64,000 nt of DNA from Rhodopseudomonas sp. AAP120 (GCF_001295845.1 NZ_LJIC01000022.1:51275-115274), one strand, 5' to 3'; counted from the first letter of the stretch, positions 8,417 to 18,134 are shown. The notes: generated by a model not told the origin, from the letters alone. A program made the numbers and translations.

Positions 8417-9658
8417 ATGATGGACGGCGATCGAGCACCCACGCTACGGATCCTCGTGGTCGACGACGACCCGGTGCAGGGCGCCGTGATCTGCGGTGTC
8501 TGTCACCGGCTCGGCCATCAGCCGGTGTTCGCGGCGTCCTATCAGGCCGCGGCGGATCTGATCTCCGGCGACACGTTCGATTGCTACACGCTGGATCTGT
8601 CGCTCGGCGACCGCGACGGCATCGAGCTGTTGCGCCTGATCGCGGCCGACAGCGGTGGCCGCCGGGTGATCGTGATCAGCGGCTGCGATCAGCGGATTCT
8701 CAGCGCCACGGTGCGGATGGCGCACGCCGCCGGCATCGTCGACGCGGTGTCGCTGCCCAAGCCGATCGATCTGCGCTCGCTGCGCGAGGCCCTGACCTTC
8801 GACGCCGCCGGCCGCTCGTCGGCGCGGCAGCGCTCGGAGACGAGCGCGCGCCCGATCAGCGCCGAGGATCTGTCGCGCGGCCTCGCCGGCGACGAACTGT
8901 ATGCGGTGTTCCAGCCGAAAGTGCATCTCGGCAGCGGGCAGGTGGTCGGCTGCGAAGCCTTGGCCAGATGGGACAGCCCGAGCTTCGGCGCGGTGAGGCC
9001 CGACGTGTTCATTCCGCTCGCCGAGCGGAGCGGCGCGATCAAACCGATCACGCTGCGGATGCTGCGGGAATCGATGCGGATGGCGCGGCGGTTTGTGCGA
9101 CAGGATCCGTCCTTCGTGGTCGCCGCCAATCTCTCGGCGACGCTGCTGACCGACACCACGATCCTGCAGGAGATCGAGCAGATGCTCGACGAGACCGGCG
9201 TGCCGGCGCGGTCGCTGATGATCGAGGTGACGGAGTCCACCGCGATGTCGGACGTCGATCGTGCCATGGACGTGCTGCTGCGGCTGCGGATCAAGGGTGT
9301 CGGAATCTCGATGGACGATTTCGGCACCGGCTATTCGTCGCTGTCGGCGCTGGCCCGGATGCCGTTCAGCGAGCTCAAGATCGACCGCTCCTTCGTCAAG
9401 GACTGCCTGGTCGATCCGGACATGTGGAAGGTGGTGGCCGCCTCGGTGGCGATCGCGCATCAGTACAAGATGAAAGCCGTGGCCGAAGGCATCGAGGATC
9501 CCGAGACCTGGCGGGCGCTGGCCGAACTCGGCTGTGACATCGGGCAGGGCTACGGGATCTCCCGCCCGCTGAAGCGCGATGCGTTCGACGGCTGGTATCG
9601 CGCCTGGAACGCCGAGGCGTCGGTCCCGGCGCGCGGCCGGCGGGCGCAGGCGGAGTAG
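8417..9658 (+). CDS. Receiver-EAL cyclic-di-GMP phosphodiesterase
   Basis: A 413-residue response regulator hydrolysing c-di-GMP. The receiver covers about 10-130 (ILVVDDDPVQ, YTLDLSLGDRDG, VISGCD, LPKPIDL). The EAL domain covers about 150-400 with all key elements visible: CEALARW, the Asn of AANLSA, IEVTEST, SMDDFGTGYSS, LKIDRSF, AVAEGIED and QGYG. Catalysis is therefore expected. There are two possible ATG starts at 8417 and 8420, neither with a strong ribosome site. Its receiver is a paralogue of the protein at 6152. It is convergent with the hybrid kinase gene (28-bp gap), whose HPt domain is one possible phosphate donor. Confidence 0.93.
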   Translation: MMDGDRAPTLRILVVDDDPVQGAVICGVCHRLGHQPVFAASYQAAADLISGDTFDCYTLDLSLGDRDGIELLRLIAADSGGRRVIVISGCDQRILSATVRMAHAAGIVDAVSLPKPIDLRSLREALTFDAAGRSSARQRSETSARPISAEDLSRGLAGDELYAVFQPKVHLGSGQVVGCEALARWDSPSFGAVRPDVFIPLAERSGAIKPITLRMLRESMRMARRFVRQDPSFVVAANLSATLLTDTTILQEIEQMLDETGVPARSLMIEVTESTAMSDVDRAMDVLLRLRIKGVGISMDDFGTGYSSLSALARMPFSELKIDRSFVKDCLVDPDMWKVVAASVAIAHQYKMKAVAEGIEDPETWRALAELGCDIGQGYGISRPLKRDAFDGWYRAWNAEASVPARGRRAQAE

Positions 9659-9686
9659 CTAGCTCCCTCGCCGACGCGGCCCGGCG

Positions 9687-12308
9687 TCAGGCGGCGCACT
9701 CCACGAGGCGATCGTCGCCCGCCGGAGCCTGCCGGGCAGCCGCAAAGGTCGCCTTGATCTGCCCGACCAGCGCGAGGTAGTCGGTCTGCGACAGTTCTGG
9801 AGCACGGCGTTCGAGATCGCGGGCGAGACCGGCCAGGCGATCGAGGCCGAACGTACCCGCCGCGCTCTTCAGCGAATGCGCTTCCCGCTCGATCCGGCGG
9901 CGGTCGTCCGGAATTCCCAGCGTGTCGAACAAACGCAGCCGCGCCTCGGTGTCGCGAATGAACACCGCGAGCACATCGCGGCTGGCGTCTTCGCCGATCT
10001 CGGCGACCAGATGCGCGAAGGCGGTCTTGCCGACATAGAGGCGCTTCGGCGCCCCGGTCTCGGAGGCCGGGACGGTCGCGCGCGGAGCCTGGCTGGTCGT
10101 CTGGTCGCGGGGAGGCGGCGGCGCCATCGTCGTCGCGGGGGCCGCCGGCGTGCTCGCGGCGGGCGCGGGCGGCAGCACGCGGAGGATCGCGTCGATCAGG
10201 ACGTTCTTGCGGACCGGCTTGGCGATGTAATCGGTCATGCCGGCCTCGCGGCACGCGGCTTCGTCCTCGGCGAAGGCGTTGGCGGTGAAGGCGATGATCG
10301 GCACGGTCGCGAGCGCGCCGCCTTTGGCGCGGATCGCCCGCGTCGCTTCGAGCCCGTCCATCTCGGGCATCCTCATGTCCATCAAGATCACGTCGTAGTT
10401 GAAGCGGGTCGCGGCGGTGACGGCCTCGGTGCCGTCGCAGGCCGTGTTGCTCTGGATCGCGAACTCGCCGAGCATCCCCGCTGCCACGGCGCGGTTGGTC
10501 GGGTTGTCATCGACGATCAGCAGGCGCAGCGGCCGTCCGCCGGCCGCGATGCGTGCGCTCAGCTCCTGATATTGCGCCTGATGATCCTCCTCGATCGCGG
10601 GGAGATCGGCCGTCAGCGGGAAGCTCAGCGCGAAGCGGAACGACGAGCCGCGGCCGGGCGTGGACGTCACGCTGATCTTGCCGCCCATCTGCTCGACCAG
10701 CCGGCGGCTGATCGCGAGGCCGAGCCCGGATCCGCCGAAACGCCGGCGGATCGAACTGTCGGCCTGGACGAAATCGCTGAACAGCGACTCGATCTTTTCC
10801 GGATCGATGCCGATGCCGGTGTCGCTGACGGTCCATTGGATCCGCGCCGAGGCGCCGTCGTTCGCCAGACATTCGGCCGCGACAACGATCGTGCCGGACG
10901 GCGTGAACTTCACCGCATTGGAGATCAGATTGAGCATCACCTGGCGGATGCGCCCCGGGTCGCCGACCAGCGCGTCCGGCAGATCGTCGCTCAATTCGGT
11001 GCGGATGGTCAGGCCCTTGGCGGCCGCCCGCGGTCCGATCACGTAGAGCGGATGCTCGACGATCTTGCGCGGCGAGAACGGGATCAGTTCGAACGACAGC
11101 CGTCCGGCTTCGAGCTTGGAGAAATCGAGGATGTCGTCGAGGATCTCCAGCAGGCTGTCGCCGGCGTCGTGGATGCTGATCACCGCCTGGCGCTGCTCGG
11201 CATCCAGCCTGGTGTCGAGCAGGTTGCTGGTCAGGCCGAGCACCGCGTTCATCGGGGTGCGGATCTCGTGGCTCATCATCGCCAGGAAGCTCGATTTCGC
11301 CGCGCTGGTCGCTTCGGCCGCTTCGGCATAGACCGCCTGTTCGTTCCACCACCGGGCGATCGCGATGCTTCCGGTCAGCACGATCAGCGAGGTCAGCACC
11401 GACATCACCAGCAGCAACGTCGCCATCTCGTCCCAGCTCTGCAGCGCGCTCTCCTCGTTCTGCGTGACCGTGACCATCACCGGATAGTTCGGCAGCATCC
11501 GGGCGGATCGCAGCCGGGCCTTGCCGCCTGCGGTGGCGGCAGCCTCGCGCACATTGCCGCCGGCCTGCTGGGCCCGCCGGCCGCCCGCCTCGAGTTGCGG
11601 GCCGGCGCCGTCGCGATGCGGGTAGCTCGCCAGCACGACGTCGTCGTTGCGCACCAGCGAAGTCTCGGTGTCCGGGCCGAGCGTCGTCGCGGCGAAGAAA
11701 TTCTCGAAATATTGCTGGGACATCGCGCCCAGCAGCAGGCCGATGAATTGACCGTCGGGGCCGTTGAGCCGCCGGGCGATGTAGATGTTCCAGGACCCCG
11801 TGCTCCGATTGCGCACCGGCATGCTGATGAAAGTCTCGAGGTTGCGGTCGGTGCTGAGCGCCTTGAAGTAGTCCCGATCGGCGACGTTCACGTCAGGAAT
11901 CGGCCAACTGCGGGAGAAATTGAGCAGCTTGCCGCGATCGTCGATCATCGTCACCGCGTCGACCTGAGGCAGCCCGCTGACTTTTTCCTTGAGCAGCATG
12001 TGGGTGGTGTAGTCCGACATCGCCTTCCGATACGACTCGCTGTCGGTCACGCCGCGGCGCGCCAGATAATCGCTGACGCTGGACAGCACGAGGTCCAGCG
12101 ATTTGAACGAGCGGTCGGCCTCCTCGGCGAGCGTCAGGCTGTAACGCTGCAGGTTGGATTCCGCGGTCCGCACGATGCTTTCGCGCAGATTGCTGAGGAA
12201 CACGACGTTGGTGCTCATGATCGAAACGATCAGCGCGACGGCCACCAGCCGGAGCGCGATCTGGGAGCGCTTGAGTCGCGGCCGGATCGAGGTGGGAAGT
12301 TCGGTCAT
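9687..12308 (-). CDS. Membrane hybrid histidine kinase (sensor-HK-receiver-HPt)
   Basis: About 873 residues. Membrane segments at about 17-39 and 297-319 flank a periplasmic dCache-like sensor (about 45-290, with a [17 protein letters not shown] ligand-site-type segment). Then come HisKA with phospho-histidine in [11 protein letters not shown] (His about 347), an ATPase domain ([26 protein letters not shown]), a receiver ([28 protein letters not shown]) and a C-terminal HPt domain ([12 protein letters not shown]). Its ATG overlaps the stop of the TctC-like gene as ATGA, so the two are translationally coupled. The divergent FixJ-like regulator at 13644 is the obvious candidate final acceptor. 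The ligand may be delivered by the binding protein (inference). Confidence 0.94.
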   Translation of the reverse strand: MTELPTSIRPRLKRSQIALRLVAVALIVSIMSTNVVFLSNLRESIVRTAESNLQRYSLTLAEEADRSFKSLDLVLSSVSDYLARRGVTDSESYRKAMSDYTTHMLLKEKVSGLPQVDAVTMIDDRGKLLNFSRSWPIPDVNVADRDYFKALSTDRNLETFISMPVRNRSTGSWNIYIARRLNGPDGQFIGLLLGAMSQQYFENFFAATTLGPDTETSLVRNDDVVLASYPHRDGAGPQLEAGGRRAQQAGGNVREAAATAGGKARLRSARMLPNYPVMVTVTQNEESALQSWDEMATLLLVMSVLTSLIVLTGSIAIARWWNEQAVYAEAAEATSAAKSSFLAMMSHEIRTPMNAVLGLTSNLLDTRLDAEQRQAVISIHDAGDSLLEILDDILDFSKLEAGRLSFELIPFSPRKIVEHPLYVIGPRAAAKGLTIRTELSDDLPDALVGDPGRIRQVMLNLISNAVKFTPSGTIVVAAECLANDGASARIQWTVSDTGIGIDPEKIESLFSDFVQADSSIRRRFGGSGLGLAISRRLVEQMGGKISVTSTPGRGSSFRFALSFPLTADLPAIEEDHQAQYQELSARIAAGGRPLRLLIVDDNPTNRAVAAGMLGEFAIQSNTACDGTEAVTAATRFNYDVILMDMRMPEMDGLEATRAIRAKGGALATVPIIAFTANAFAEDEAACREAGMTDYIAKPVRKNVLIDAILRVLPPAPAASTPAAPATTMAPPPPRDQTTSQAPRATVPASETGAPKRLYVGKTAFAHLVAEIGEDASRDVLAVFIRDTEARLRLFDTLGIPDDRRRIEREAHSLKSAAGTFGLDRLAGLARDLERRAPELSQTDYLALVGQIKATFAAARQAPAGDDRLVECAA

Positions 12309-13354
12309 GGGCCCGCCCGTTGGTCGTCGGGCGCCAGCGCGGATTTCAGATGCCGTTTCCAGCGTAGAACCTCCTCGTCGACGTGACGGCCGAGCGCGGC
12401 CGGGCTGCGCTTGCCGGGCGGCGGAATCTCGCCGGCGAGAGCGGTCAGTTCCGCGCGGACCGAAGGATCGTCGAGCGCCTGGCCGAGGGCCGCGTTGAGG
12501 CGTTCGATCGGTTCGGGCGGGGTGTTCCGCGGCGCGAACAGCGCGTGCCACGCCGAAATATCGAAGTCCGGGAGGCCGGCCTCGGCGGCGGTGGGCACGT
12601 CGGGCAGGGCGGCACTGCGCCGACCGGCGGCGATCGCCAGCGCCCGGATTTCGCCGGCACGGATCCGATCGATCGAATTGACGATCTGATCACACATGTA
12701 GTCGACCCGCCCTTCGAGAAGCGCCTGGAGCGCAGGGCCGGTGCCCTGAAACGGCTTGGCCGTCGAATGCACATTGCCGATCGATTCCAGCAGGGTGCAG
12801 GCCGCGTGCGAGATGGAGCCGGCGCCGGCATGGCCCATCGTGGTTTCCGGATGATCGTGCAGGTGCCGGATCAGCTCGGGGAGGGTGCGCACCGGGAGCT
12901 GGTTGCGCGCGATCACCAGCACCGGCATTTCGACCACCAGGCCAATCGGGGCGAAATCCTTCGCGGGGTCGTAGGGCAGATGCGGATAGACCGCCGGCGC
13001 GCTGCCGTGCGTCCCCATCTGGCCCATGATCAGCGTGTAGCCGTCGGGCGGGGCGCGCATCGCGCGGGTCGCCGCGGTGGTGCCGCCGGCGCCGACCACG
13101 TTCTCGATGATCACCTGCTGCCCCAGCGTCATCGCCAGATGCGCGCCGACGATCCGGGCGACCGTATCGGTCGGTCCGCCCGTCGCGAACGGCACGATCA
13201 CGGTGATCGTTCGGGTCGGATAGGTGGCGAAGCCCGGCGTCGCGGTCAGGGGTATGGCGAGCAAGCAGAGCATCGCGCGTCGCAGCCAGCCCACCAGGTT
13301 GTCCACCCGTGAGGTCGGCTTGAGCGCGGCCGCGCTTGCTCGAATCTGCTTCAT
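12305..13354 (-). CDS. TctC/Bug-family periplasmic solute-binding protein
   Basis: A 349-residue extracytoplasmic receptor of the tripartite tricarboxylate transporter type. A signal peptide spans about 1-43 (charged start, then [16 protein letters not shown]). The mature start [19 protein letters not shown] is the family hallmark, and [14 protein letters not shown] is the second ligand-site loop. No TctA/TctB membrane genes are nearby. The gene instead runs straight into a hybrid kinase gene with a four-base overlap. Bug proteins are known in other bacteria to signal through two-component systems, so a sensory role for an organic acid is likely here (inference). The assigned ATG lacks a clear ribosome site. 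Confidence 0.9.
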   Translation of the reverse strand: MKQIRASAAALKPTSRVDNLVGWLRRAMLCLLAIPLTATPGFATYPTRTITVIVPFATGGPTDTVARIVGAHLAMTLGQQVIIENVVGAGGTTAATRAMRAPPDGYTLIMGQMGTHGSAPAVYPHLPYDPAKDFAPIGLVVEMPVLVIARNQLPVRTLPELIRHLHDHPETTMGHAGAGSISHAACTLLESIGNVHSTAKPFQGTGPALQALLEGRVDYMCDQIVNSIDRIRAGEIRALAIAAGRRSAALPDVPTAAEAGLPDFDISAWHALFAPRNTPPEPIERLNAALGQALDDPSVRAELTALAGEIPPPGKRSPAALGRHVDEEVLRWKRHLKSALAPDDQRAGP

Positions 13355-13358
13355 GGTG

Positions 13359-13398
13359 CTATGCGAACAATGAGTTTCTCATTCATGAATATGTCGCT
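13359..13398. promoter_or_regulatory. Clustered inverted repeats in the divergent promoter region
   Basis: AATGAG-TTT-CTCATT forms a perfect 6-bp inverted repeat at 13359-13373. ATTCATGAAT at 13371-13380 is a second palindrome, and another AATGAG follows near 13393. They lie just upstream of the TctC-like start and face the FixJ-like regulator gene, so they may be its operator. Confidence 0.4.
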
Positions 13399-13578
13399 GA
13401 CGAATGAGTAGCGTGAGGTCGGGGCAGCGGACGAGGCGTTCGCCATCGTGAACATCGGCGTGATATTTTTCACGGGAGATCGCTTCGCTCAACTGCGGCG
13501 GAAGCAGATAGCACCATCGTTCTCTTGGTTTCGTATTTCATTGTAACGATTTGGTTTTGTCTGGGCGTTAAGTTGTTT

Positions 13579-13596
13579 CCTCGGACTAATACGAGG
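13579..13596. promoter_or_regulatory. Inverted repeat upstream of the FixJ-like regulator
   Basis: CCTCG and CGAGG are separated by eight AT-rich bases, ending 47 bp before the ATG. The surrounding 13500-13640 stretch is markedly AT-richer than its neighbours, as expected for a promoter. Confidence 0.35.
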
Positions 13597-13643
13597 TCGT
13601 TGCGTTAATTGCGTTCGTTTCAAAGCTGTTTGGAGGTCGATCG

Positions 13644-14273
13644 ATGAATGAGAAGCCGTCAGGGGGGGAGGTCTTCGTCGTCGACGACGATCCGGCCGTC
13701 CGCGAAACGCTCTCGATCGTGTTGTCTGCGGCGGGTTACGAAGTCATTTGTTTTCCCGATGGCGAGTCGCTGTTGTCGGTCGCCCACAGCCGTAACCCGG
13801 CCTGTATTCTGCTCGACGTTCATATTCCCGGCCGATCAGGTCTCGACATTCTGGCCGAGCTGCATGCCGAGGATTACCCGGCGCCGATCTTCATGATTTC
13901 GGGAAAAGGCGATATCGCGATGGCGGTCAACGCCATCAAGAACGGCGCTCTCGACTTCATCGAGAAGCCGTTCCGCGGCAAGGAGATCGTCAGCCGGGTC
14001 GAGGAGGCGATCGAAGCATTCCAGCGCCGCCGGGAGCCCGGCAAGGTCGCCAAGGCGCCGTCCTATAACTTCCCCGGCAAGGAACCGCTGACGCTGCGCG
14101 AGCGCGAGGTGCTGGAGTTGTTTGCGTCCGGCAACACCAACAAGGAGGCGGGCCGCCAACTCGGCATCAGCCCGCGCACCATCGAGTATCACCGCGCCAA
14201 CATCATGAAGAAGCTCGGCGCCCGCAACGCCACCGACCTCGTCCGCATCGTGATGACGGCACCGCGGGCGTAG
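13644..14273 (+). CDS. FixJ/NarL-type response regulator
   Basis: A 209-residue two-domain regulator. The receiver covers about 10-125 (VFVVDDDPAVRE, CILLDVHIPGRSG with the acceptor Asp, MISGKGD, FIEKPF). The C-terminal LuxR-type helix-turn-helix covers about 145-205 (LTLREREVLELFASG, then GISPRTIEYHRANIMKKL). GGAGG precedes the ATG by eight bases. It is divergent from the binding protein and hybrid kinase genes across 289 bp containing inverted repeats, which argues that it is the output regulator of that system and controls the shared promoter region (inference). Confidence 0.92.
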   Translation: MNEKPSGGEVFVVDDDPAVRETLSIVLSAAGYEVICFPDGESLLSVAHSRNPACILLDVHIPGRSGLDILAELHAEDYPAPIFMISGKGDIAMAVNAIKNGALDFIEKPFRGKEIVSRVEEAIEAFQRRREPGKVAKAPSYNFPGKEPLTLREREVLELFASGNTNKEAGRQLGISPRTIEYHRANIMKKLGARNATDLVRIVMTAPRA

Positions 14274-14331
14274 GGCGGTCGGGCTCTGATAGAAACCGAG
14301 CGTAACTGGCCATTTGCGGCGTTGCCACAAT

Positions 14332-14433
14332 CACACCCTCATGGCGAGGAGGCGCGAAGCGCCGTCTCGAACCATGGGCCGCAGGTACTGTGCGGCCCAT
14401 CCTTCGAGACGCCCGGCTGCGCCGGGCTCCTTA
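14332..14433. repeat. Dispersed palindromic repeat, family D (copy 1)
   Basis: Imperfect long palindrome. CTCATGGCGAGGAGGCGCG opens it, GTCTCGAACCATGGGCCGC and GCGGCCCATCCTTCGAGAC form the inner arms, and GCCGGGCTCCT closes it. A second copy lies at 27467. With family A copy 3 it fills most of the 14274-14676 gap, which holds no gene. Confidence 0.8.
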
Positions 14434-14475
14434 GAGCCTGACCGGAAACTCATGCAGCAGAATCAGCTGCGTTTT

Positions 14476-14562
14476 CCGTCATTGCGAGCGAAGCGAAGCA
14501 TTCCAGAGACGCCGAGCGCGGGGCTTCTGGATTGCTTCGTCGCTTGGTTCCTCGCAATGACA
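14476..14562. repeat. Family A palindromic repeat (copy 3)
   Basis: CCGTCATTGCGAGCG and CTCGCAATGAC arms with internal GAAGCATTCC and GGATTGCTTC. The outer C/G bases of the right arm have diverged to CAAAC. Confidence 0.75.
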
Positions 14563-14676
14563 AACATTCAAGGCCGTATTTCTCGGATCGAACTTCCGGC
14601 CAGGCTCTCAGGATGAGGACGCAGTGCGCGGGTCAGGGCATGTCGCCTTGACCAATCGAAGCCCCTATCGCCGCTC

Positions 14677-15459
14677 TCACAGCGTGCCGGGGAAGGCGCC
14701 GCCGTCGAGCAGGATGTTCTGGCCGGTGATGTAGCCGGACCGCGCGCCGCACAGGAATGCGCAGGCGAGGCCGAACTCCTCCGGGTCGCCGAACCGGCCG
14801 GCCGGGTTCTCGTTCATCCGCGCCTGCAGGATCTGTTCGGGCGTGGTGCCGGAGGCCTTGGCCTGACCCGCCGCCACGCCGCGCAGCCGGTCGGTGTCGA
14901 ACGGGCCGGGCAGCAGCGCATTGATCGTCACATTGTGCCGCACCGTCTTGCGCGACAGGCCGGCCACGAAGCCGGTCAGGCCGGTGCGTGCGCCATTGGA
15001 CAGGCCGAGCACGTCGATCGGCGCCTTCACGGCGGCCGAGGTGATGTTGACGATGCGGCCGAACTTGCGCTCGATCATCTTGTCGACGGTCGCCTTGATC
15101 AGCTCGATCGGCGTCAGCATGTTGGCGTCGAGCGCCTTGATCCAGTCGTCGCGGGTCCAATCGCGGAAATTGCCGGGCGGCGGGCCGCCGGCATTGTTGA
15201 TCAGGATGTCGGGCTCCGGGCAGGCCTGCAGCGCTGCGGCGCGGCCCTCCCGCGTGGTGATGTCGCCGGCGACCTCGAGGACCTCGACATCCGGATAGGC
15301 CTTGCGCAGCGCGGCGGCGGCCGTGGCCAGCGCGTCGGCGCCGCGCGCCGTCATCGTCACATGCACGCCCTCGGCGGCCAGCGCCTCGGCGCAGGCGCGT
15401 CCCAATCCCTTGCTCGATGCGCACACCAGCGCGCGGCGGCCCTTGATTCCCAGATCCAC
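14677..15459 (-). CDS. Short-chain dehydrogenase-like protein with altered catalytic site
   Basis: A 260-residue Rossmann-fold protein of the SDR superfamily starting at GTG (GGGAG upstream). The cofactor loop CASSKGLGRA (about 13-22), NNAGG (about 89) and the NITS segment (about 140) are present. The usual Tyr-x-x-x-Lys is replaced: the aligned stretch reads LGLSNGARTGLTG, giving Ser for Tyr and Arg for Lys. The C-terminal LLDGGAFPG matches ordinary SDRs. A subgroup of SDRs with this signature exists as far as I recall; whether it is catalytic is unclear. It is divergent from a canonical SDR gene at 15568, with 108 bp between them. Confidence 0.88.
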   Translation of the reverse strand: MDLGIKGRRALVCASSKGLGRACAEALAAEGVHVTMTARGADALATAAAALRKAYPDVEVLEVAGDITTREGRAAALQACPEPDILINNAGGPPPGNFRDWTRDDWIKALDANMLTPIELIKATVDKMIERKFGRIVNITSAAVKAPIDVLGLSNGARTGLTGFVAGLSRKTVRHNVTINALLPGPFDTDRLRGVAAGQAKASGTTPEQILQARMNENPAGRFGDPEEFGLACAFLCGARSGYITGQNILLDGGAFPGTL

Positions 15460-15567
15460 GTTTCACTCCCGGATGATCGGCGATGTCGGTGAGGCCGGCA
15501 CTCTAGCCATCCCGGTCCGGCATGGTAAGGGGAGGGCAACGCATAACGCATCAACGGGAAACGCGGC

Positions 15568-16329
15568 ATGGATCAACTGTTCGACGTCAGCAACGAAGTC
15601 ATTCTGGTCACCGGCGCCTCGCAGGGCCTCGGGCGGCAATTCGCCCGCGTGCTCGCCGAGCGCGGCGCGGCCGTGGTGCTCGCGGCGCGCCAGACCGACA
15701 AGCTGAAAGCGCTGGAACAGGAGATCAAGGACAAGGGCGGCCGCGCCGTCGCGGTGCAGATGGACGTCACCGATCTGGCGTCGATGGCGAGCGCGCTCGA
15801 TCAGGCCGAAGCAGCACTCGGCCCGGTCACCGTTCTGATCAACAACGCCGGCGTCGCCACCGAGAAGCTCGCGGTCGACACCAGCGAAGCCGATTGGGAC
15901 AAGGTGATCGGCGCCAACCTCAAGGGCGCGTACTTCCTCGCCACCGAAGTCGCGCGCCGGATGATCGCGCGCCAGCAGGGCGGCAACATCGTCAACATCG
16001 CCTCGGTGCTCGGCCAGAGCGTGCTGAAATTCGTCTCGCCCTACGCGATCTCCAAAGCCGGCATCATCCAGGCCACCAAGGCGATGGCGCTCGAACTCGC
16101 CAGCTCGCGCATCCGCGTCAACGCGCTGGCGCCCGGCTACATCGACACCGACATCAACCGCGACCTGTGGGCGACGCCCGCCGGCGAAAAGCTGATCAAG
16201 AGCATCCCGCAACGCCGCGTCGGCCACGAAAGCGACCTCGACGGCGCGATTTTGCTGCTGTCGTCGAACGCGTCGAGGTACATGACGGGCAGCGTGGTGA
16301 CGGTGGATGGCGGGTTCTTGCTGGGGTAG
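15568..16329 (+). CDS. NAD(P)-dependent short-chain dehydrogenase/reductase
   Basis: A 253-residue classical SDR. The cofactor motif is TGASQGLG (about 15-22), followed by NNAGVAT, the catalytic Ser in NIASV, and YAISKAG with catalytic Tyr and Lys (about 152-156). VNALAPGYIDTDIN and VVTVDGGFLLG complete the fold. All catalytic residues are present, unlike in its divergent neighbour. Such proteins are often annotated as 3-oxoacyl-ACP reductases, but the substrate cannot be assigned from sequence. Confidence 0.92.
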   Translation: MDQLFDVSNEVILVTGASQGLGRQFARVLAERGAAVVLAARQTDKLKALEQEIKDKGGRAVAVQMDVTDLASMASALDQAEAALGPVTVLINNAGVATEKLAVDTSEADWDKVIGANLKGAYFLATEVARRMIARQQGGNIVNIASVLGQSVLKFVSPYAISKAGIIQATKAMALELASSRIRVNALAPGYIDTDINRDLWATPAGEKLIKSIPQRRVGHESDLDGAILLLSSNASRYMTGSVVTVDGGFLLG

Positions 16330-16366
16330 TTCGTCGCGTCAGCGAACGCCAGCTCGCCCTCTCGTT

Positions 16367-16519
16367 CGTCATTCCGGGGCGCGCGTAGCGCGAACCCGGA
16401 ATCCATAACCCCTGCGCTATCGGTTAAGCAGGGTGTATCGACGGCCGCGCGACACAACAGGCCGCAGTGCGTATGGATTCCGGGCTCGCGAGCTACGCTC
16501 GCGCCCCGGAATGACGGGG
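16367..16519. repeat. Dispersed palindromic repeat, family B (copy 1)
   Basis: Outer arms are CGTCATTCCGGGGCGCG and CGCGCCCCGGAATGACG; inner arms are ACCCGGAATCCATA and TATGGATTCCGGG. It fills the gap between the SDR gene and the convergent GMC oxidoreductase gene. A second copy is at 43439, and a fragment of the arm occurs near 20870. Confidence 0.82.
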
Positions 16520-16529
16520 AGGGGCGGTG

Positions 16530-18134
16530 CTAACGCATCTCCCCCCTGATCAAATCCGCCGCCTTCTCGCCGATCATGATCGTCGGCGCGTTGGTGTTGC
16601 CGCCGATCAGGGTGGGCATCACCGAGGCGTCGACGATGCGGAGGGCTTCGAGGCCGCGGACCTTGAGGTGCGGGTCGACGACGGCGGTGGCATCGTTCGC
16701 CGCGCCGATCTTGCAGGTGCCGACGGGGTGATACACGGTGTCGACGCGGGCGCGCAGGATGGCGCGGATGTCGTCGTCGGTGCGGACGTTCGCGGTGAAC
16801 AGGTCCTTCTGCTGCAGAGCGCGCAGCGCCGGCGTCTCCATCAGCCGCTGAGTCGTCTTGTAGCCGGCGACCATCGCCTCGAGATCGTCCGGCTCGCCGA
16901 AGAAGTTCGGATCGATCCGCGGCGGCGCCAGCGGATCGGCGCTGCTGAGGCCAACGCTGCCGCGGCTCTTCGGGCGCAGCAGGCAAACGTGGCACGAGAA
17001 CCCCGTGCCCCAGTGCCGCTTGCGGCCATGATCGTCGACCATCGCCATGCCGAAATGCAGCTGAATGTCCGGCACGTCGAGGTCCGGCCGCGTCTTCAGG
17101 AAGCCGCCGCATTCGGCGAAGTTGGTGGCGAGCGGACCGCGGCCTTCGCGGCGATATTGCCCGATGGTCGAGAGCAGCCGGCCGATACCGGTGAAGCTGG
17201 TGCCGGTGAAATACGGCGCGTCGGACTGATAGGCGAAGATGAAGTCGGGATGGTCCTGCAGATTTTGCCCGACGCCGGGGAGGTGATGCACGGTCGCGAT
17301 GCCGTGCCGCTGCAGCATCTCGCCGTCGCCGACGCCCGACAATTGAAGTAATTGCGGCGTCTGGAACGCGCCCGAGGCGAGGATCACTTCGCGGCGCGCG
17401 CGCAGCTGCCGGATCTCGTTGTCCTTGCGGAATTCGACGCCGACGGCGCGGCCGCCCTCGAATAGAATCCGCGTCGCCTGCGCGCCGGTCTCGACCCGCA
17501 GGTTCGGCCGTGTCGCCATGTACGGATGCACGTAAGCCCGCGCGGCGCTCCAGCGTTCGCCGTCGTGCTGCGTGAGCTGATACAGGCCGAGGCCTTCCTG
17601 CTCCTCGCCGTTGAAATCGTCACGCACGCGGAACTGCGCCTCGCGTGCCGCCTGCAGGAAGATCTCGTGCACCGGGTTGTCGGTGCGCAGCCGGTTGACA
17701 TGCAGCGGCCCGCTCTGGCCGTGATACGCGCCGTTGAATTCGGCGTTGTTCTCGGAGCGCTTGAAGTAGGGCAGCACGTCCGCATAGGACCAGCCGTCGG
17801 CGCCGAGTTCGGCCCAGTGGTCGTAGTCCCATTTGTGGCCGCGGATATACACCATGGCGTTGATCGCCGACGAGCCGCCGAGTGCCTTGCCGCGCGGCTG
17901 ATAGCCGATCCGGCCGTTCAGCCCCGGCTGCGGCACCGTCTCGAAATGCCAGTTGTTGAGCTTGCTCGGCACCATCAGCGACAGCGCATAGGGCGTCTTC
18001 ACCACCCAATTGTCGCCGGGGCCGCCGGCTTCGAGCAGCGCCACGGACGTGCCGGGATCTTCCGACAGCCGACCGGCCACCGCGCAGCCGCCCGAGCCGC
18101 CGCCGACCACGACAAAGTCATGCGTCTCCGTCAT
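16530..18134 (-). CDS. GMC-family FAD-dependent oxidoreductase (choline/alcohol dehydrogenase type)
   Basis: A 534-residue flavoprotein oxidising an alcohol. FAD-binding VVGGGSGGCAVAGRLSE is at about 9-25 and the GMC signature PRGKALGGSSAINAMVYIRG at about 80-100. The C-terminal active-site stretch contains YHPVGTCKIG with the catalytic His and, about 40 residues later, GGNTNAPTIMIGEKAA with the second catalytic residue (Asn). AGGAGG precedes the ATG. The coniferyl-aldehyde dehydrogenase gene lies upstream in the same orientation (78-bp gap), so an alcohol-to-aldehyde-to-acid route for an aryl or terpenoid alcohol is possible (inference). Confidence 0.93.
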   Translation of the reverse strand: MTETHDFVVVGGGSGGCAVAGRLSEDPGTSVALLEAGGPGDNWVVKTPYALSLMVPSKLNNWHFETVPQPGLNGRIGYQPRGKALGGSSAINAMVYIRGHKWDYDHWAELGADGWSYADVLPYFKRSENNAEFNGAYHGQSGPLHVNRLRTDNPVHEIFLQAAREAQFRVRDDFNGEEQEGLGLYQLTQHDGERWSAARAYVHPYMATRPNLRVETGAQATRILFEGGRAVGVEFRKDNEIRQLRARREVILASGAFQTPQLLQLSGVGDGEMLQRHGIATVHHLPGVGQNLQDHPDFIFAYQSDAPYFTGTSFTGIGRLLSTIGQYRREGRGPLATNFAECGGFLKTRPDLDVPDIQLHFGMAMVDDHGRKRHWGTGFSCHVCLLRPKSRGSVGLSSADPLAPPRIDPNFFGEPDDLEAMVAGYKTTQRLMETPALRALQQKDLFTANVRTDDDIRAILRARVDTVYHPVGTCKIGAANDATAVVDPHLKVRGLEALRIVDASVMPTLIGGNTNAPTIMIGEKAADLIRGEMR

